Assembly (NCBI GenBank): GCA_022360075.1
Contig: JAKSDN010000151.1
Span: 1 to 5,921 of the forward strand
Direction: 5' to 3'
Length of the DNA stretch: 5,921 nt
Origin: Kiloniellales bacterium
Lineage (GTDB): Bacteria > Pseudomonadota > Alphaproteobacteria > Kiloniellales > JAKSDN01
The first letter of the stretch is position 1, and every line of letters starts with the position of its first letter. Below, piece after piece: positions 1-5,741 of this stretch. Under the pieces are notes generated by a model, which saw only the letters and a program-made list of their open reading frames with translations, was not told the origin of the DNA and made no database searches. The position numbers and the translations under genes were made by a program.

Positions 1-546
1 TCGGCCGCGTCGCCCGAGCTGCTCAAGCACCGCGGCCGCGCCGTGGTGTTCGAGAACTTCGATCATTACAAGGCGGTCATCGGCGACGAAGCGCTCGACG
101 TCGACAAGGATTCGATCCTGGTCATGAAGAACTGCGGCCCGCGCGGCTATCCGGGCATGGCCGAGGTCGGCAACATGGCGCTGCCGGAGAAGATCCTGCG
201 CCAGGGCGTGACCGACATGGTGCGCGTCTCCGATGCGCGCATGAGCGGGACCGCCTACGGCACCGTCGTGCTGCACACGGCGCCCGAGGCCGCCGTCGGC
301 GGCAGCCTGGCGCTGGTCCAAAACGGCGACATGATCGAGCTCGACGTCGAGGCCCGGCGCCTGCACCTGGACGTCTCGGACGAGGAGCTGGCGCGCCGCC
401 GCGAGGCTTGGTCGGCGCCCGAGGAGCCGATGGGGCGCGGCTGGTCCCGGCTCTACCACGATCACGTCAACCAAGCCGACCGGGGCTGCGATCTCGACTT
501 CCTGGTCGGCAGCAGCGGCGCGGCCGTACCCAAGGAAAACCACTGA
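1..546 (+). CDS. IlvD/Edd-family sugar-acid dehydratase, C-terminal part (L-arabinonate dehydratase-like)
   Basis: This is the last 181 codons of a dehydratase; the start lies outside the window and the frame is open from base 1. Family members are about 570-600 residues, so roughly the C-terminal third is present. They are Fe-S and Mg-dependent cytosolic enzymes that remove water from dihydroxy acids to give 2-keto-3-deoxy acids. Visible motifs are CGPRGYPGMAE (fragment residues 45-55), SDARMSG (77-83, containing the serine, about residue 82, that acts in catalysis in this family) and HTAPEAAVGG (92-101). The tail, with HVNQADRGCDLDFLVG followed by a GAAVP-type ending and a final histidine, resembles the L-arabinonate/pentonate dehydratase branch more than IlvD of valine/isoleucine synthesis. 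The Fe-S cysteines of the N-terminal part cannot be checked. The TGA shares one base with the ATG of the next gene, so the two are probably translationally coupled. Family is secure; substrate is inferred. Confidence 0.93.
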   Translation, partial: SAASPELLKHRGRAVVFENFDHYKAVIGDEALDVDKDSILVMKNCGPRGYPGMAEVGNMALPEKILRQGVTDMVRVSDARMSGTAYGTVVLHTAPEAAVGGSLALVQNGDMIELDVEARRLHLDVSDEELARRREAWSAPEEPMGRGWSRLYHDHVNQADRGCDLDFLVGSSGAAVPKENH

Positions 547-1577
547 TGGCGCCTCGCTTCCGCGTGCTGACGCCGGATGCGCAGTACGACGACGAGGCGG
601 AGATCGAAAAGGCGGCGGCGGGCAGCGACTTCGAGCTGGTGACCTACCGGGCGCGCGAGGCCCACGGCATCCCCGACGAGGACTTCGCCGCGAGCGACGG
701 CCTGCTGATCTGGCACGAGCTCGCGATTGACCGCGATATCGTGGCGCGTCTGACGCGCTGCCGCATCATCGTGCGCTGCGGCGTCGGCTACGACCACGTC
801 GATCTGCGGGCGGCGGGCGAGGCCGGCATCCCGGTCTGCAACACGCCGGACTACGGCACCTCGGAGGTCGCCGACCACGCCATCGCGCTCGCGCTCACGC
901 TCAGGCGCGGCATCCTGAGCTACCAGACCGCGCTCTGGGCCGAGGGCTGCAAGGCCTTCGACTGGCGCCGCGGCCCCCACGTGCGGCGGGTCCGCGGCAC
1001 CCGCTTCGGCATCGTCGGCCTGGGCAGGATCGGCACCGCGACGGCCCTGCGCGCCAAGGCCTTCGGCTTCGAGGTCGTCGGCTACGACCCCTACCTGCCG
1101 TCCGGCCAGGAGATCGCCCTGGGCGTCGCCCGCGTGGCGCGGCTCGAGGATCTGCTGGCCTCCTGCGACATCGTCAGCCTGCACACCCCCCTGACCGAAG
1201 AGACCCGCCACCTGATCGACGCCGCCGCCCTCGTCGCGATGAAGCCCGAGGCGATCCTGGTCAACACCGCCCGCGGCGCGGTGGTCGACCTTGAGGCGCT
1301 CCACGAGGCCTTGCGCGCGAACCGCCTGGCCGCCGCCGCGCTCGATGTGCTGCCCGACGAGCCGCCGGACCCGAACGAGCCCCTGATCAAAGCCATGCTG
1401 GAGCGCGCTGACTGGCTGGAAGGCCGCCTGATCGTCACGCCCCATGCCGCCTGGTATTCCCCGGAGAGCCAAGCCGACGCCCGCCGCCTCTCGACCGAGA
1501 CCCTGGTCGCCTACCTGGCCCGCGGCGAGCTGCGCAACTGCGTGAACGAAGTGTTCCTAGCGGAGCGAAGGCGCTGA
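546..1577 (+). CDS. D-2-hydroxyacid dehydrogenase, CtBP-like branch
   Basis: A 343-residue NAD(P)-dependent 2-hydroxyacid dehydrogenase, full length for the family (about 310-350), presumably cytosolic. The ATG at 546 overlaps the upstream stop by one base and has AAGGA at 532-536, which decides the start over an upstream in-frame ATG at 408 inside the dehydratase gene. The Rossmann motif GLGRIG is at residues 158-163, with the acidic residue after strand beta-2 at D181, which favours NAD over NADP. The catalytic triad is R243 (NTARGAVVD), E272 (LPDEPP) and H300 (TPHAAWYS). The HAAWYS context is the form seen in C-terminal-binding-protein-like members, in place of the Trp-after-His patterns of other branches. 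It presumably interconverts a 2-keto acid and a D-2-hydroxy acid in the same pathway as the dehydratase. The exact substrate cannot be read from the sequence. Confidence 0.93.
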   Translation: MAPRFRVLTPDAQYDDEAEIEKAAAGSDFELVTYRAREAHGIPDEDFAASDGLLIWHELAIDRDIVARLTRCRIIVRCGVGYDHVDLRAAGEAGIPVCNTPDYGTSEVADHAIALALTLRRGILSYQTALWAEGCKAFDWRRGPHVRRVRGTRFGIVGLGRIGTATALRAKAFGFEVVGYDPYLPSGQEIALGVARVARLEDLLASCDIVSLHTPLTEETRHLIDAAALVAMKPEAILVNTARGAVVDLEALHEALRANRLAAAALDVLPDEPPDPNEPLIKAMLERADWLEGRLIVTPHAAWYSPESQADARRLSTETLVAYLARGELRNCVNEVFLAERRR

Positions 1578-1591
1578 GCCGAAGGGCTCAG
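1574..1591 (+). terminator. Short hairpin at the end of the dehydrogenase gene
   Basis: CTGAGCC (1574-1580) and GGCTCAG (1585-1591) form a perfect 7-bp stem with a GAAG loop, overlapping the stop codon at 1575-1577. No run of T follows, only a GTTGCTTTG stretch, so a rho-independent terminator is possible but weak. It could equally be a 3'-end stabilising hairpin. Confidence 0.3.
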
Positions 1592-1628
1592 ACCGAGTTG
1601 CTTTGATACCGGCCTAACCCGTCAGTGC

Positions 1629-1720
1629 CGTCGTTGCGAGCGAAGCGAAGCAATTCAGGTTGCTGAGGCTGCGACGTAAGTTCTGGATTGTCGCGCCGGC
1701 TCAAGCGTCCTTCGTTGCCC
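1629..1720. repeat. Degenerate dispersed repeat with GCGAGCGAAGCGAAGCAAT core
   Basis: Bases 1629-1659 carry the GCGAGCGAAGCGAAGCAAT type of sequence that I recall as one arm of a widespread intergenic palindrome in proteobacteria. A decayed second arm may start at CTGGATTG (1683-1690) and run to about 1720, but its match to the first arm is poor. No coding potential is seen here. The family assignment is from memory and the right boundary is uncertain. Confidence 0.45.
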
Positions 1721-1787
1721 TTCGGAATCGTTCTATCACCCTCGTCCTGAAAGCGTGTGAAGAAATTGGTGGGGCTGGATTACCTCG

Positions 1788-1833
1788 GTGCGTCCTTCGA
1801 GACGCCCGCTGAAGCGGGCTCCTCAGGATGAGG
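1788..1833 (+). repeat. 46-bp palindromic intergenic element, copy 1
   Basis: The first of two facing copies. Its outer 18 bases (1788-1805) and inner 15 bases (1819-1833, ending CTCCTCAGGATGAGG) are identical to the reverse complement of copy 2. The central 13 bases differ but form their own hairpin: GCCCGC (1804-1809), loop TGAA, GCGGGC (1814-1819). Similar CCTCATCCTGAGGAGC...GTCTCGAAGGA elements are abundant between genes in alphaproteobacteria. Confidence 0.8.
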
Positions 1834-1860
1834 ACATTTCTTACTGCCACCAAAGATCTC

Positions 1861-1906
1861 CCTCATCCTGAGGAGCGTCCGATAGGGCGCGTCTCGAAGG
1901 ACGCAC
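1861..1906 (-). repeat. 46-bp palindromic intergenic element, copy 2, inverted
   Basis: The inverted partner of 1788-1833, separated from it by 27 bases. The flanking 15 and 18 bases are perfect complements of copy 1, while the 13-base centre is unrelated. A transcript through both copies could fold into one long stem with an internal loop, or into two separate hairpins. Confidence 0.8.
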
Positions 1907-1930
1907 GATGGTCATGCAGCACCGTCCGGA

Positions 1931-1981
1931 CGTCGAAGAATAGGGGTCTGTCCCCTATTCTTCGACGACCCCTATTCTTCG
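1931..1981. repeat. Perfect 16-bp hairpin (GGGGTCTGTCCCC centre) with a third arm
   Basis: CGTCGAAGAATAGGGG (1931-1946) is followed by a five-base TCTGT loop and its exact reverse complement at 1952-1967. A further copy of the right arm, ACCCCTATTCTTCG (1968-1981), can also pair perfectly with 1934-1947, so two mutually exclusive stems are possible. No T tract follows, which argues against a simple intrinsic terminator. The structure resembles a repetitive extragenic palindrome of the kind spread by REP-associated transposases, but no transposase gene is present in the window. Confidence 0.7.
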
Positions 1982-2013
1982 TGGCCGTCAGCGCTGCCAG
2001 CCGAATGTTCAAC

Positions 2014-2046
2014 TTGACAATCGCTTCATTTGTTCCCTTTATGTTC
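2014..2046 (+). promoter_or_regulatory. dinB promoter region with LexA (SOS) operator
   Basis: GTTC (2032-2035), seven bases, GTTC (2043-2046) is an exact match to the alphaproteobacterial LexA box GTTC-N7-GTTC. A perfect -35-like TTGACA lies at 2014-2019. A 17-18-base spacer puts the -10 at about 2037-2043, inside the LexA box; the -10 itself matches the consensus poorly. LexA bound here would block the promoter. The site is 67 bases upstream of the dinB start, consistent with SOS induction. Operator is strong; promoter positions are inferred. Confidence 0.8.
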
Positions 2047-2113
2047 TCATTGACACATCGCGCTCGATCCGCGGCAAGCCATGACCCGACACACGCTCGA
2101 ATGAACCGTCGCT

Positions 2114-3361
2114 ATGGCGCAGATCGCCTCCATCCTGCACGCGGACCTCGACGCCTTCTACGCCTCGGTCGAGCAGTTGCTCGCCCCCTCGTTGCGCGGC
2201 CGGCCGATCGCGGTGGGGAGCGGGGTGGTCCTTGCCGCGTCTTATGAGGCCAAGGCCTTCGGCGTGCGCAGCGGCATGCCCGGACGGAAGGCGCGGGCGC
2301 TTTGTCCGGAGTTGCAGTTCGTCAGCGGCCACTTCGAGGAATACCGGCGGCTGGGCGATGCCGCCATCGCCGTGCTGGGCGACTTCACGCCGCTGGTAGA
2401 GCGAATCTCGATCGACGAGGCTTTCGCCGACGTGGCGGGCTCGGTGCCGCTCTTCGGCGCGCCGGAGGCCATGGCGAAAACGATCCGCGCGCGGGTGCGG
2501 GCGGAGCTGGGGCTGGCGATCTCGCTGGGCGTGGCGCCAACCAAGCACGTCGCGAAGATCGCCTCGCAAGTGGCCAAGCCCGACGGGCTGGTCGTCGTTC
2601 CGCCCGGCACGGAAGCCGCGTTCCTGCACGATCTGCCGGTCGAGCTGATGTGGGGCGTGGGCCCGGTCGTCCGGGCGCGCCTCGCCGATCAGGGCGTCTT
2701 CACCATCGGCCAGTTGGCGCGGCGGCCCGGGCGGTCGTTGGAGCGGCTTCTCGGCCGCGCCGTGGGCGGCAAGCTGTCCGCGCTGGCCCTGAACCGGGAT
2801 CCGCGGGAGGTCGTGACGCGGCGCCGCGCGCGCTCGGTCGGCGCGCAGTCGGCGCTCGGTCGGAAGCCCGCCGTAGAGGCGACGTTCCGGCCGACCCTTC
2901 TCCATCTCGCGGACCGGGTTGCCTCCCGGCTGCGGGCCAAGTCCCGCGCCGGCCGGACCGTGACCGTGCGGGTCCGCTTCGCCGACCTGCGCGCCGTGAC
3001 CCGCTCCGTGACGCTGCCCGCGGCGATCTCGGCGACGGCGATCCTGGCCGAGATCGCCGAGCACCTGGTGCGCGCCGCCCTTGCGGATCACCCGGACGAG
3101 AGGTTCATCTCGCTGCTGGCGATCTCGGTCTCGCAACTCGAGAAAGACCCAGTCCTGCAGCTCGAGCTTCCGCTCCGATTGGCGGACGAGAAACGCCGGC
3201 CCGGCACTAAGAAGGGCGCGGCGCGCTGGGCGGCCGATCGCGCCATGGACGCGGTGCGCGAACGCTTCGGGCGGGAGTCGATTGGCTACGGCTCCGTCGT
3301 CCTGGGCACCCGCCGCGCCGTCCCCGACGCCTTCCGCGAGCTCGCCGAGCGGGAGCTTTGA
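2114..3361 (+). CDS. dinB: DNA polymerase IV (DinB, Y-family translesion polymerase)
   Basis: A 415-residue Y-family polymerase that copies past DNA lesions and lacks proofreading. The catalytic carboxylates are D11 (ADLDAFYASVE, 10-20) and the D101/E102 pair of SIDEAF (99-104). The steric gate against ribonucleotides falls at Y16, the Tyr variant also found in archaeal Dpo4, where E. coli Pol IV has Phe. Other recognisable parts are SYEAKAFGVRSGMP (43-56), the helix-hairpin-helix-like thumb segment LMWGVGPVVRARLADQGV (178-195), and a little-finger domain from about 240 to 345. QLELPL (349-354) fits the beta-clamp-binding motif and is followed by a tail of about 60 residues with RWAADRAMDAVRERFG, a layout seen in other non-enteric DinB proteins. 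An in-frame stop at 2102-2104 makes ATG 2114 the first start, and starting later would approach the catalytic aspartate. No strong ribosome-binding site is visible. An upstream LexA box indicates SOS control. It appears to be transcribed alone. Confidence 0.96.
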   Translation: MAQIASILHADLDAFYASVEQLLAPSLRGRPIAVGSGVVLAASYEAKAFGVRSGMPGRKARALCPELQFVSGHFEEYRRLGDAAIAVLGDFTPLVERISIDEAFADVAGSVPLFGAPEAMAKTIRARVRAELGLAISLGVAPTKHVAKIASQVAKPDGLVVVPPGTEAAFLHDLPVELMWGVGPVVRARLADQGVFTIGQLARRPGRSLERLLGRAVGGKLSALALNRDPREVVTRRRARSVGAQSALGRKPAVEATFRPTLLHLADRVASRLRAKSRAGRTVTVRVRFADLRAVTRSVTLPAAISATAILAEIAEHLVRAALADHPDERFISLLAISVSQLEKDPVLQLELPLRLADEKRRPGTKKGAARWAADRAMDAVRERFGRESIGYGSVVLGTRRAVPDAFRELAEREL

Positions 3362-3413
3362 TCGCGGTTGACGAGGTCACGACCCAACTCTCCGACAGAA
3401 AGAAAAGTCGCGC

Positions 3414-3454
3414 TTGGCATCGCGGCCGCCGACCTCTATCTATCAATCGATAGA
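3414..3454 (+). promoter_or_regulatory. Putative promoter and TetR-type operator upstream of the first tetR gene
   Basis: TCTATC (3439-3444), four bases, GATAGA (3449-3454) is a perfect 6-bp inverted repeat, with an extra TCTATC at 3435-3440. It lies 18-33 bases upstream of the tetR ATG, where a bound repressor would block transcription. TTGGCA (3414-3419) and TATCTA (3437-3442), 17 bases apart, could be the -35 and -10, putting the operator over the -10. Autoregulation is an inference from position and symmetry. Confidence 0.5.
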
Positions 3455-3471
3455 ATTTTTCGGAGGCGGCG

Positions 3472-4020
3472 ATGGCCGAACCGCAGTCACGCGAGCGCAT
3501 TCTCGACGCGGCGGAGCGCCGGGCGCGGGCGGGCGGCTACAACGGCTTCAGCTTCCGCGACCTGGCCGAGGACGTGGGCGTGAAGAGTTCGAGCGTCCAC
3601 TATCATTTCCCGACCAAGGCTCACTTGGCCGAGAGGCTCGCCGAGCGCTACACGGCGCGAGCACGCGAACGCCTGGGCGATGCCGAGAGCCTCTCGCCGG
3701 ACCAAGCGATCGAGTGCGTCACCAGCCTCTTCCGCGATGCCCTCCAGGTCGACGACCAGATGTGCCTCTGCGGCCTCTTCGGCGCCGAGCGCGACGCCCT
3801 GCCGCCGCCGGTCCGCGCGGCAGTCGTCGCGTTCTTCGAGATGATCCTCGATTACCTGGATAGGGCCTTCGGCCCCGACTGGACCGGCCCCAGCCCCGCC
3901 GCCGTGCTCGCGAGCCTGGAGGGCGCCCTTATCCTCGCCCGCGCGCTCGGCGACGCGCGCACCTTCGAAGAGGCGATCGGGAAGTTCGGGGTCCACGGCG
4001 AAACGCGTAGGGCGCAATAG
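3472..4020 (+). CDS. TetR/AcrR-family transcriptional regulator
   Basis: A 182-residue one-component repressor. The N-terminal DNA-binding domain spans about residues 5-55: a first helix with RERILDAA (7-14), then the helix-turn-helix FSFRDLAEDVGVKSSSVHYHF (26-46) and the typical PTKAHL (47-52). The C-terminal part is the ligand-binding and dimer domain; it contains CLCG (98-101) and ALPPPVRAAV (109-118), a pattern shared by one group of TetR proteins. The ligand is unknown. The ATG has a good GGAGG ribosome-binding site at 3462-3466. An inverted repeat just upstream is the probable autoregulatory operator. The last five residues (TRRAQ) and the TAG stop are encoded by the left end of a dispersed repeat at 4003-4103, so the original C-terminus was probably replaced by repeat insertion. 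The VOC gene follows on the same strand, 107 bases downstream, and is a plausible target. Confidence 0.9.
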   Translation: MAEPQSRERILDAAERRARAGGYNGFSFRDLAEDVGVKSSSVHYHFPTKAHLAERLAERYTARARERLGDAESLSPDQAIECVTSLFRDALQVDDQMCLCGLFGAERDALPPPVRAAVVAFFEMILDYLDRAFGPDWTGPSPAAVLASLEGALILARALGDARTFEEAIGKFGVHGETRRAQ

Positions 4021-4103
4021 CGCCAGCGTATTGCGCCGCATGGAACCCGACGGATGCTGGCGATCATCCGGCGGGTTACGCTTCGACAACCGGCCCCACG
4101 GCC
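4003..4103 (+). repeat. Roughly 100-bp dispersed repeat, copy 1
   Basis: It is about 88% identical (12 differences by eye) to copy 2 at 4508-4607 in the same orientation. It contains two hairpins: GGCGCAATA (4011-4019) with TATTGCGCC (4029-4037), a perfect 9-bp stem, and a decayed second stem GGCGGGTTA...CAACCGGCC. Sequences of the GTAGGGCGCAATAGCGC...CGGGTTACGCTTCGC type are a common dispersed intergenic family in proteobacteria. This copy overlaps the tetR 3' end and fills most of the gap to the VOC gene. Confidence 0.85.
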
Positions 4104-4127
4104 CGAGCCAAAAGTGAGCAGCGCAGG

Positions 4128-4508
4128 ATGATCGATCACATCTCGATTGCCGTGATGGACTTGAAAACGAGCGCCGCGTTCTACGATCAAGTCCTCGAGC
4201 CGCTGGGGCTTGCGCGGATGGTCGAGCGGGACAACACGGTCGGGTTCGGCAAGAAGTATCCGGAGTTCTGGTTGAACGCCCGCCCGGCCATGGCCCCCGT
4301 CGACGACGATACCGGCAACCACGTCTGCCTCCGGGCACCCACGAAGGAAGCGGTCATTCGCTTTTACGAGCGCGCCTTGAAGCTTGGTGGCCGCGGGGAC
4401 GGGGCGCCCGGTGATCGTCAGGCCACAATGACGACCTACTTCGGTGCCTTCATCCGCGACTCCGACGGCAACAAGATCGAGGCCATGAGCTTTCCGAGGC
4501 GTGATTAA
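4128..4508 (+). CDS. VOC-family (glyoxalase/bleomycin resistance/dioxygenase-like) protein
   Basis: A 126-residue single-domain protein of the vicinal oxygen chelate superfamily, which uses a divalent metal for isomerase, dioxygenase, lyase or thiol-transfer chemistry; some members only bind drugs. Two beta-alpha-beta-beta-beta modules are recognisable: MIDHISIAVMDLKTSAAFYD (1-20) with a typical LEPLG after it, and a second starting near GNHVCLRA (63-70) and ending in YFGAFIRDSDGNKIEAM (104-120). Likely metal ligands are H4, H65 and E118, the usual His/His/Glu set, so it is probably catalytically competent. Length is normal for the family. The ribosome-binding site is weak (GCAGG directly before ATG), and no better start is seen. 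It sits downstream of a tetR gene on the same strand, and direct repeats flank it on both sides. The substrate cannot be assigned. Confidence 0.9.
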   Translation: MIDHISIAVMDLKTSAAFYDQVLEPLGLARMVERDNTVGFGKKYPEFWLNARPAMAPVDDDTGNHVCLRAPTKEAVIRFYERALKLGGRGDGAPGDRQATMTTYFGAFIRDSDGNKIEAMSFPRRD

Positions 4509-4607
4509 CGCGTAGAGCGCAATAGCGCCAGCGTATTGCGCCGGATGGAAGCCCACGGGTGCCGGAATCATCCGGCGGGTTACGCTTCGCTAACCCGCCC
4601 TACGGCC
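4508..4607 (+). repeat. Roughly 100-bp dispersed repeat, copy 2
   Basis: Direct repeat of 4003-4103, starting with the last base of the VOC stop codon. The second hairpin is intact here: GGCGGGTTA (4574-4582), loop CGCTTCGC, TAACCCGCC (4591-4599). The first stem has one outer mismatch. It lies between the convergent VOC and YCII genes, where the hairpins may end or protect transcripts on both strands, although no T tract is present. Confidence 0.85.
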
Positions 4608-4640
4608 TGCTGTGGTCACATCAGATCTGAGTGCTCTCAC

Positions 4641-4928
4641 TCAGGCGAGCAGGAATTCCAGCCGTCCATCGGCTTTCGACGGCGCAATCTCGAGGATTTC
4701 GGCGCTGACAACGTCTTCGGCGACGAAGGGATCGTCGTTCACCCGGTCTTCAAGCTCGGGCAGAGAGGTGTTGTGCGCCACGATCCCGCCGCCCGAATTC
4801 GGCTGAAGGCTGCCGGTCAGCAAAAAGACGCCGTCGTCGAAACCGCGTTTGATCCAGGCCTTGTGGCCTTCCATGAGTTGGCCCGCTTGGTCCTTGTTGC
4901 CGGAAAACTTGAGCAGCACGACGAACAT
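4641..4928 (-). CDS. YCII-domain (YciI-related) protein
   Basis: A 95-residue protein with the small ferredoxin-like YCII fold. It begins MFVVLLKFSG, carries the family's conserved histidine in GHKAWIKRGFDDG (21-33, H22), then the FLLTGSL segment (35-41) and the DDPFVAEDV motif (65-73) with the conserved aspartate D66. The His/Asp pair is thought to form the active site in this family, but the reactions are poorly defined; some members act as muconolactone-isomerase-like or dehydrochlorinase-like enzymes. The ATG at 4928 is chosen over an upstream in-frame start at 4994 because AGGAG stands about seven bases before it and the domain begins there. It follows the minus-strand tetR gene after a 77-base gap and is probably co-transcribed with it, hence a likely regulated target. 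Confidence 0.88.
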   Translation of the reverse strand: MFVVLLKFSGNKDQAGQLMEGHKAWIKRGFDDGVFLLTGSLQPNSGGGIVAHNTSLPELEDRVNDDPFVAEDVVSAEILEIAPSKADGRLEFLLA

Positions 4929-5005
4929 TCGATCTCTCCTCTTGTTGCTGTGGCGCGCGGATGGCTCGGCATCCGGGTCGCGCCCGCGAGACACGCCTGC
5001 CTGGG

Positions 5006-5650
5006 TCAGCCGCCGACTTGCACCGGCTGCCGCTTCGCTCTCGTGGGTTTCTTGCCGCGCCGATGCTGCACGCGGGCGCCGGTCCGCTCACTGCACGCCT
5101 GCAGCCAGTCGTATAGGTACTGCACTTCCCGCTTGATGAATCTCTCGTCTTGGAAGGCGTTCGCCAGCGTCGCCACACCCTGGCTGCGGGCGAGCAGGTG
5201 CATGGCCAGTGCGTCGGCGTCCGCCTTGCGCCCGAGCAAGGTGAACTGCCTGCGCAACCAGGCCCGAAACAGCGTGAACAGCGCGTTCGCCTCGGCACGA
5301 GAGGCATGCTCCAGCTTCGCGAGCTCGGCGGTCAGCGTGCCCACCGGACAGCCGTAGCGCTTAATGTCTGCCCGGTTGGCGATCAGGATATCGATGAAGC
5401 CCTTGATGCGGTCCGCGGGTGTTTTCCCGTCGCTCTCCCAGCGCGCCAGCATCTGCCGGGTGTTGGCCAGACGCTCGGCGATCACCGCATCCAGGATCTC
5501 GTCCTTGGTCTTGAAGTGGTAGTAGAAGTTGCCGCGCGAGATCCGCACGACGTCCGCGATGTCCGAGAACGAAGTGTGCTCGTAACCCTGCCGATAGAAC
5601 AGTTCATCGGCCGCTTCGACGATGTGATCGCGGGTCGACTTGTCACTCAC
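5006..5650 (-). CDS. TetR/AcrR-family transcriptional regulator
   Basis: A 214-residue repressor read from GTG 5650. A GTG eight codons upstream (5674) is possible, but 5650 has a GGAGAG ribosome-binding site eight bases before it and gives the usual short lead into helix 1 (DHIVEAADELFYRQG, 8-22). The helix-turn-helix is TSFSDIADVVRISRGNFYYHF (26-46), followed by KTKDEIL (47-53). The ligand domain has YGCPVGTLTAELAK (99-112), a motif shared by a TetR group that includes regulators of reductases and oxidative or electrophile detoxification genes; this is only suggestive. After the last predicted helix (about 176-186) there is an unusual basic tail, about 190-210, rich in Arg and Lys. Two GGACG palindromes upstream are probable operators. 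The YCII gene follows on the same strand. Confidence 0.92.
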   Translation of the reverse strand: MSDKSTRDHIVEAADELFYRQGYEHTSFSDIADVVRISRGNFYYHFKTKDEILDAVIAERLANTRQMLARWESDGKTPADRIKGFIDILIANRADIKRYGCPVGTLTAELAKLEHASRAEANALFTLFRAWLRRQFTLLGRKADADALAMHLLARSQGVATLANAFQDERFIKREVQYLYDWLQACSERTGARVQHRRGKKPTRAKRQPVQVGG

Positions 5651-5703
5651 GAAATCAGCTCTCCGGCTGAGCACCTACTGGCAAAGACTCACTGAATTCC
5701 GCC

Positions 5704-5712
5704 AGCATAGCA
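5704..5712 (-). promoter_or_regulatory. Candidate extended -10 of the minus-strand tetR promoter
   Basis: Read on the minus strand this is TGCTATGCT, an extended -10 (TGn then TATGCT, four of six consensus bases), about 54 bases upstream of GTG 5650. No clear -35 is seen. The nearer GGACG palindrome (5742-5753) would lie at roughly the -35 or just upstream. A weak prediction. Confidence 0.25.
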
Positions 5713-5741
5713 GCCACCTTCCACCTGGGACACTCGGTGTG

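Noticed and set aside
462..1472. Long open frame on the minus strand opposite the dehydrogenase gene
   Set aside because: It is antisense to a gene with clear catalytic motifs, its composition (Gly, Ala, Arg, Asp rich) is low-complexity, and no domain is recognisable. Such frames are expected in GC-rich DNA.
2050..2055. Second TTGACA upstream of dinB as an alternative -35
   Set aside because: The matching -10 position (about 2073-2078) is GGCAAG, which does not resemble a -10, whereas the TTGACA at 2014 fits the LexA box.
1828..2247. Plus-strand open frame through the repeats into dinB
   Set aside because: It starts inside a repeat element, crosses the hairpin and the LexA box, and overlaps dinB in another frame with no recognisable protein similarity.
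2039..3136. Long minus-strand open frame opposite dinB
   Set aside because: Arg/Gly/His-rich shadow of a certain gene; no motif and no plausible promoter or ribosome-binding site.
3487..4571. Minus-strand open frames opposite the first tetR and the VOC gene
   Set aside because: They run through both genes and the repeat between them, lack any domain signature, and are explained by high GC content.
4003..4607. Possible CRISPR-like or integron-like array from the repeated ~100-bp units
   Set aside because: Only two copies are present, the interval is a whole gene rather than a short spacer, and there is no integrase, cas gene or recognisable attC structure.
4536..5357. 273-codon plus-strand open frame opposite the YCII and second tetR genes
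   Set aside because: It begins within repeat copy 2 and is antisense to two genes with strong domain evidence and good ribosome-binding sites.
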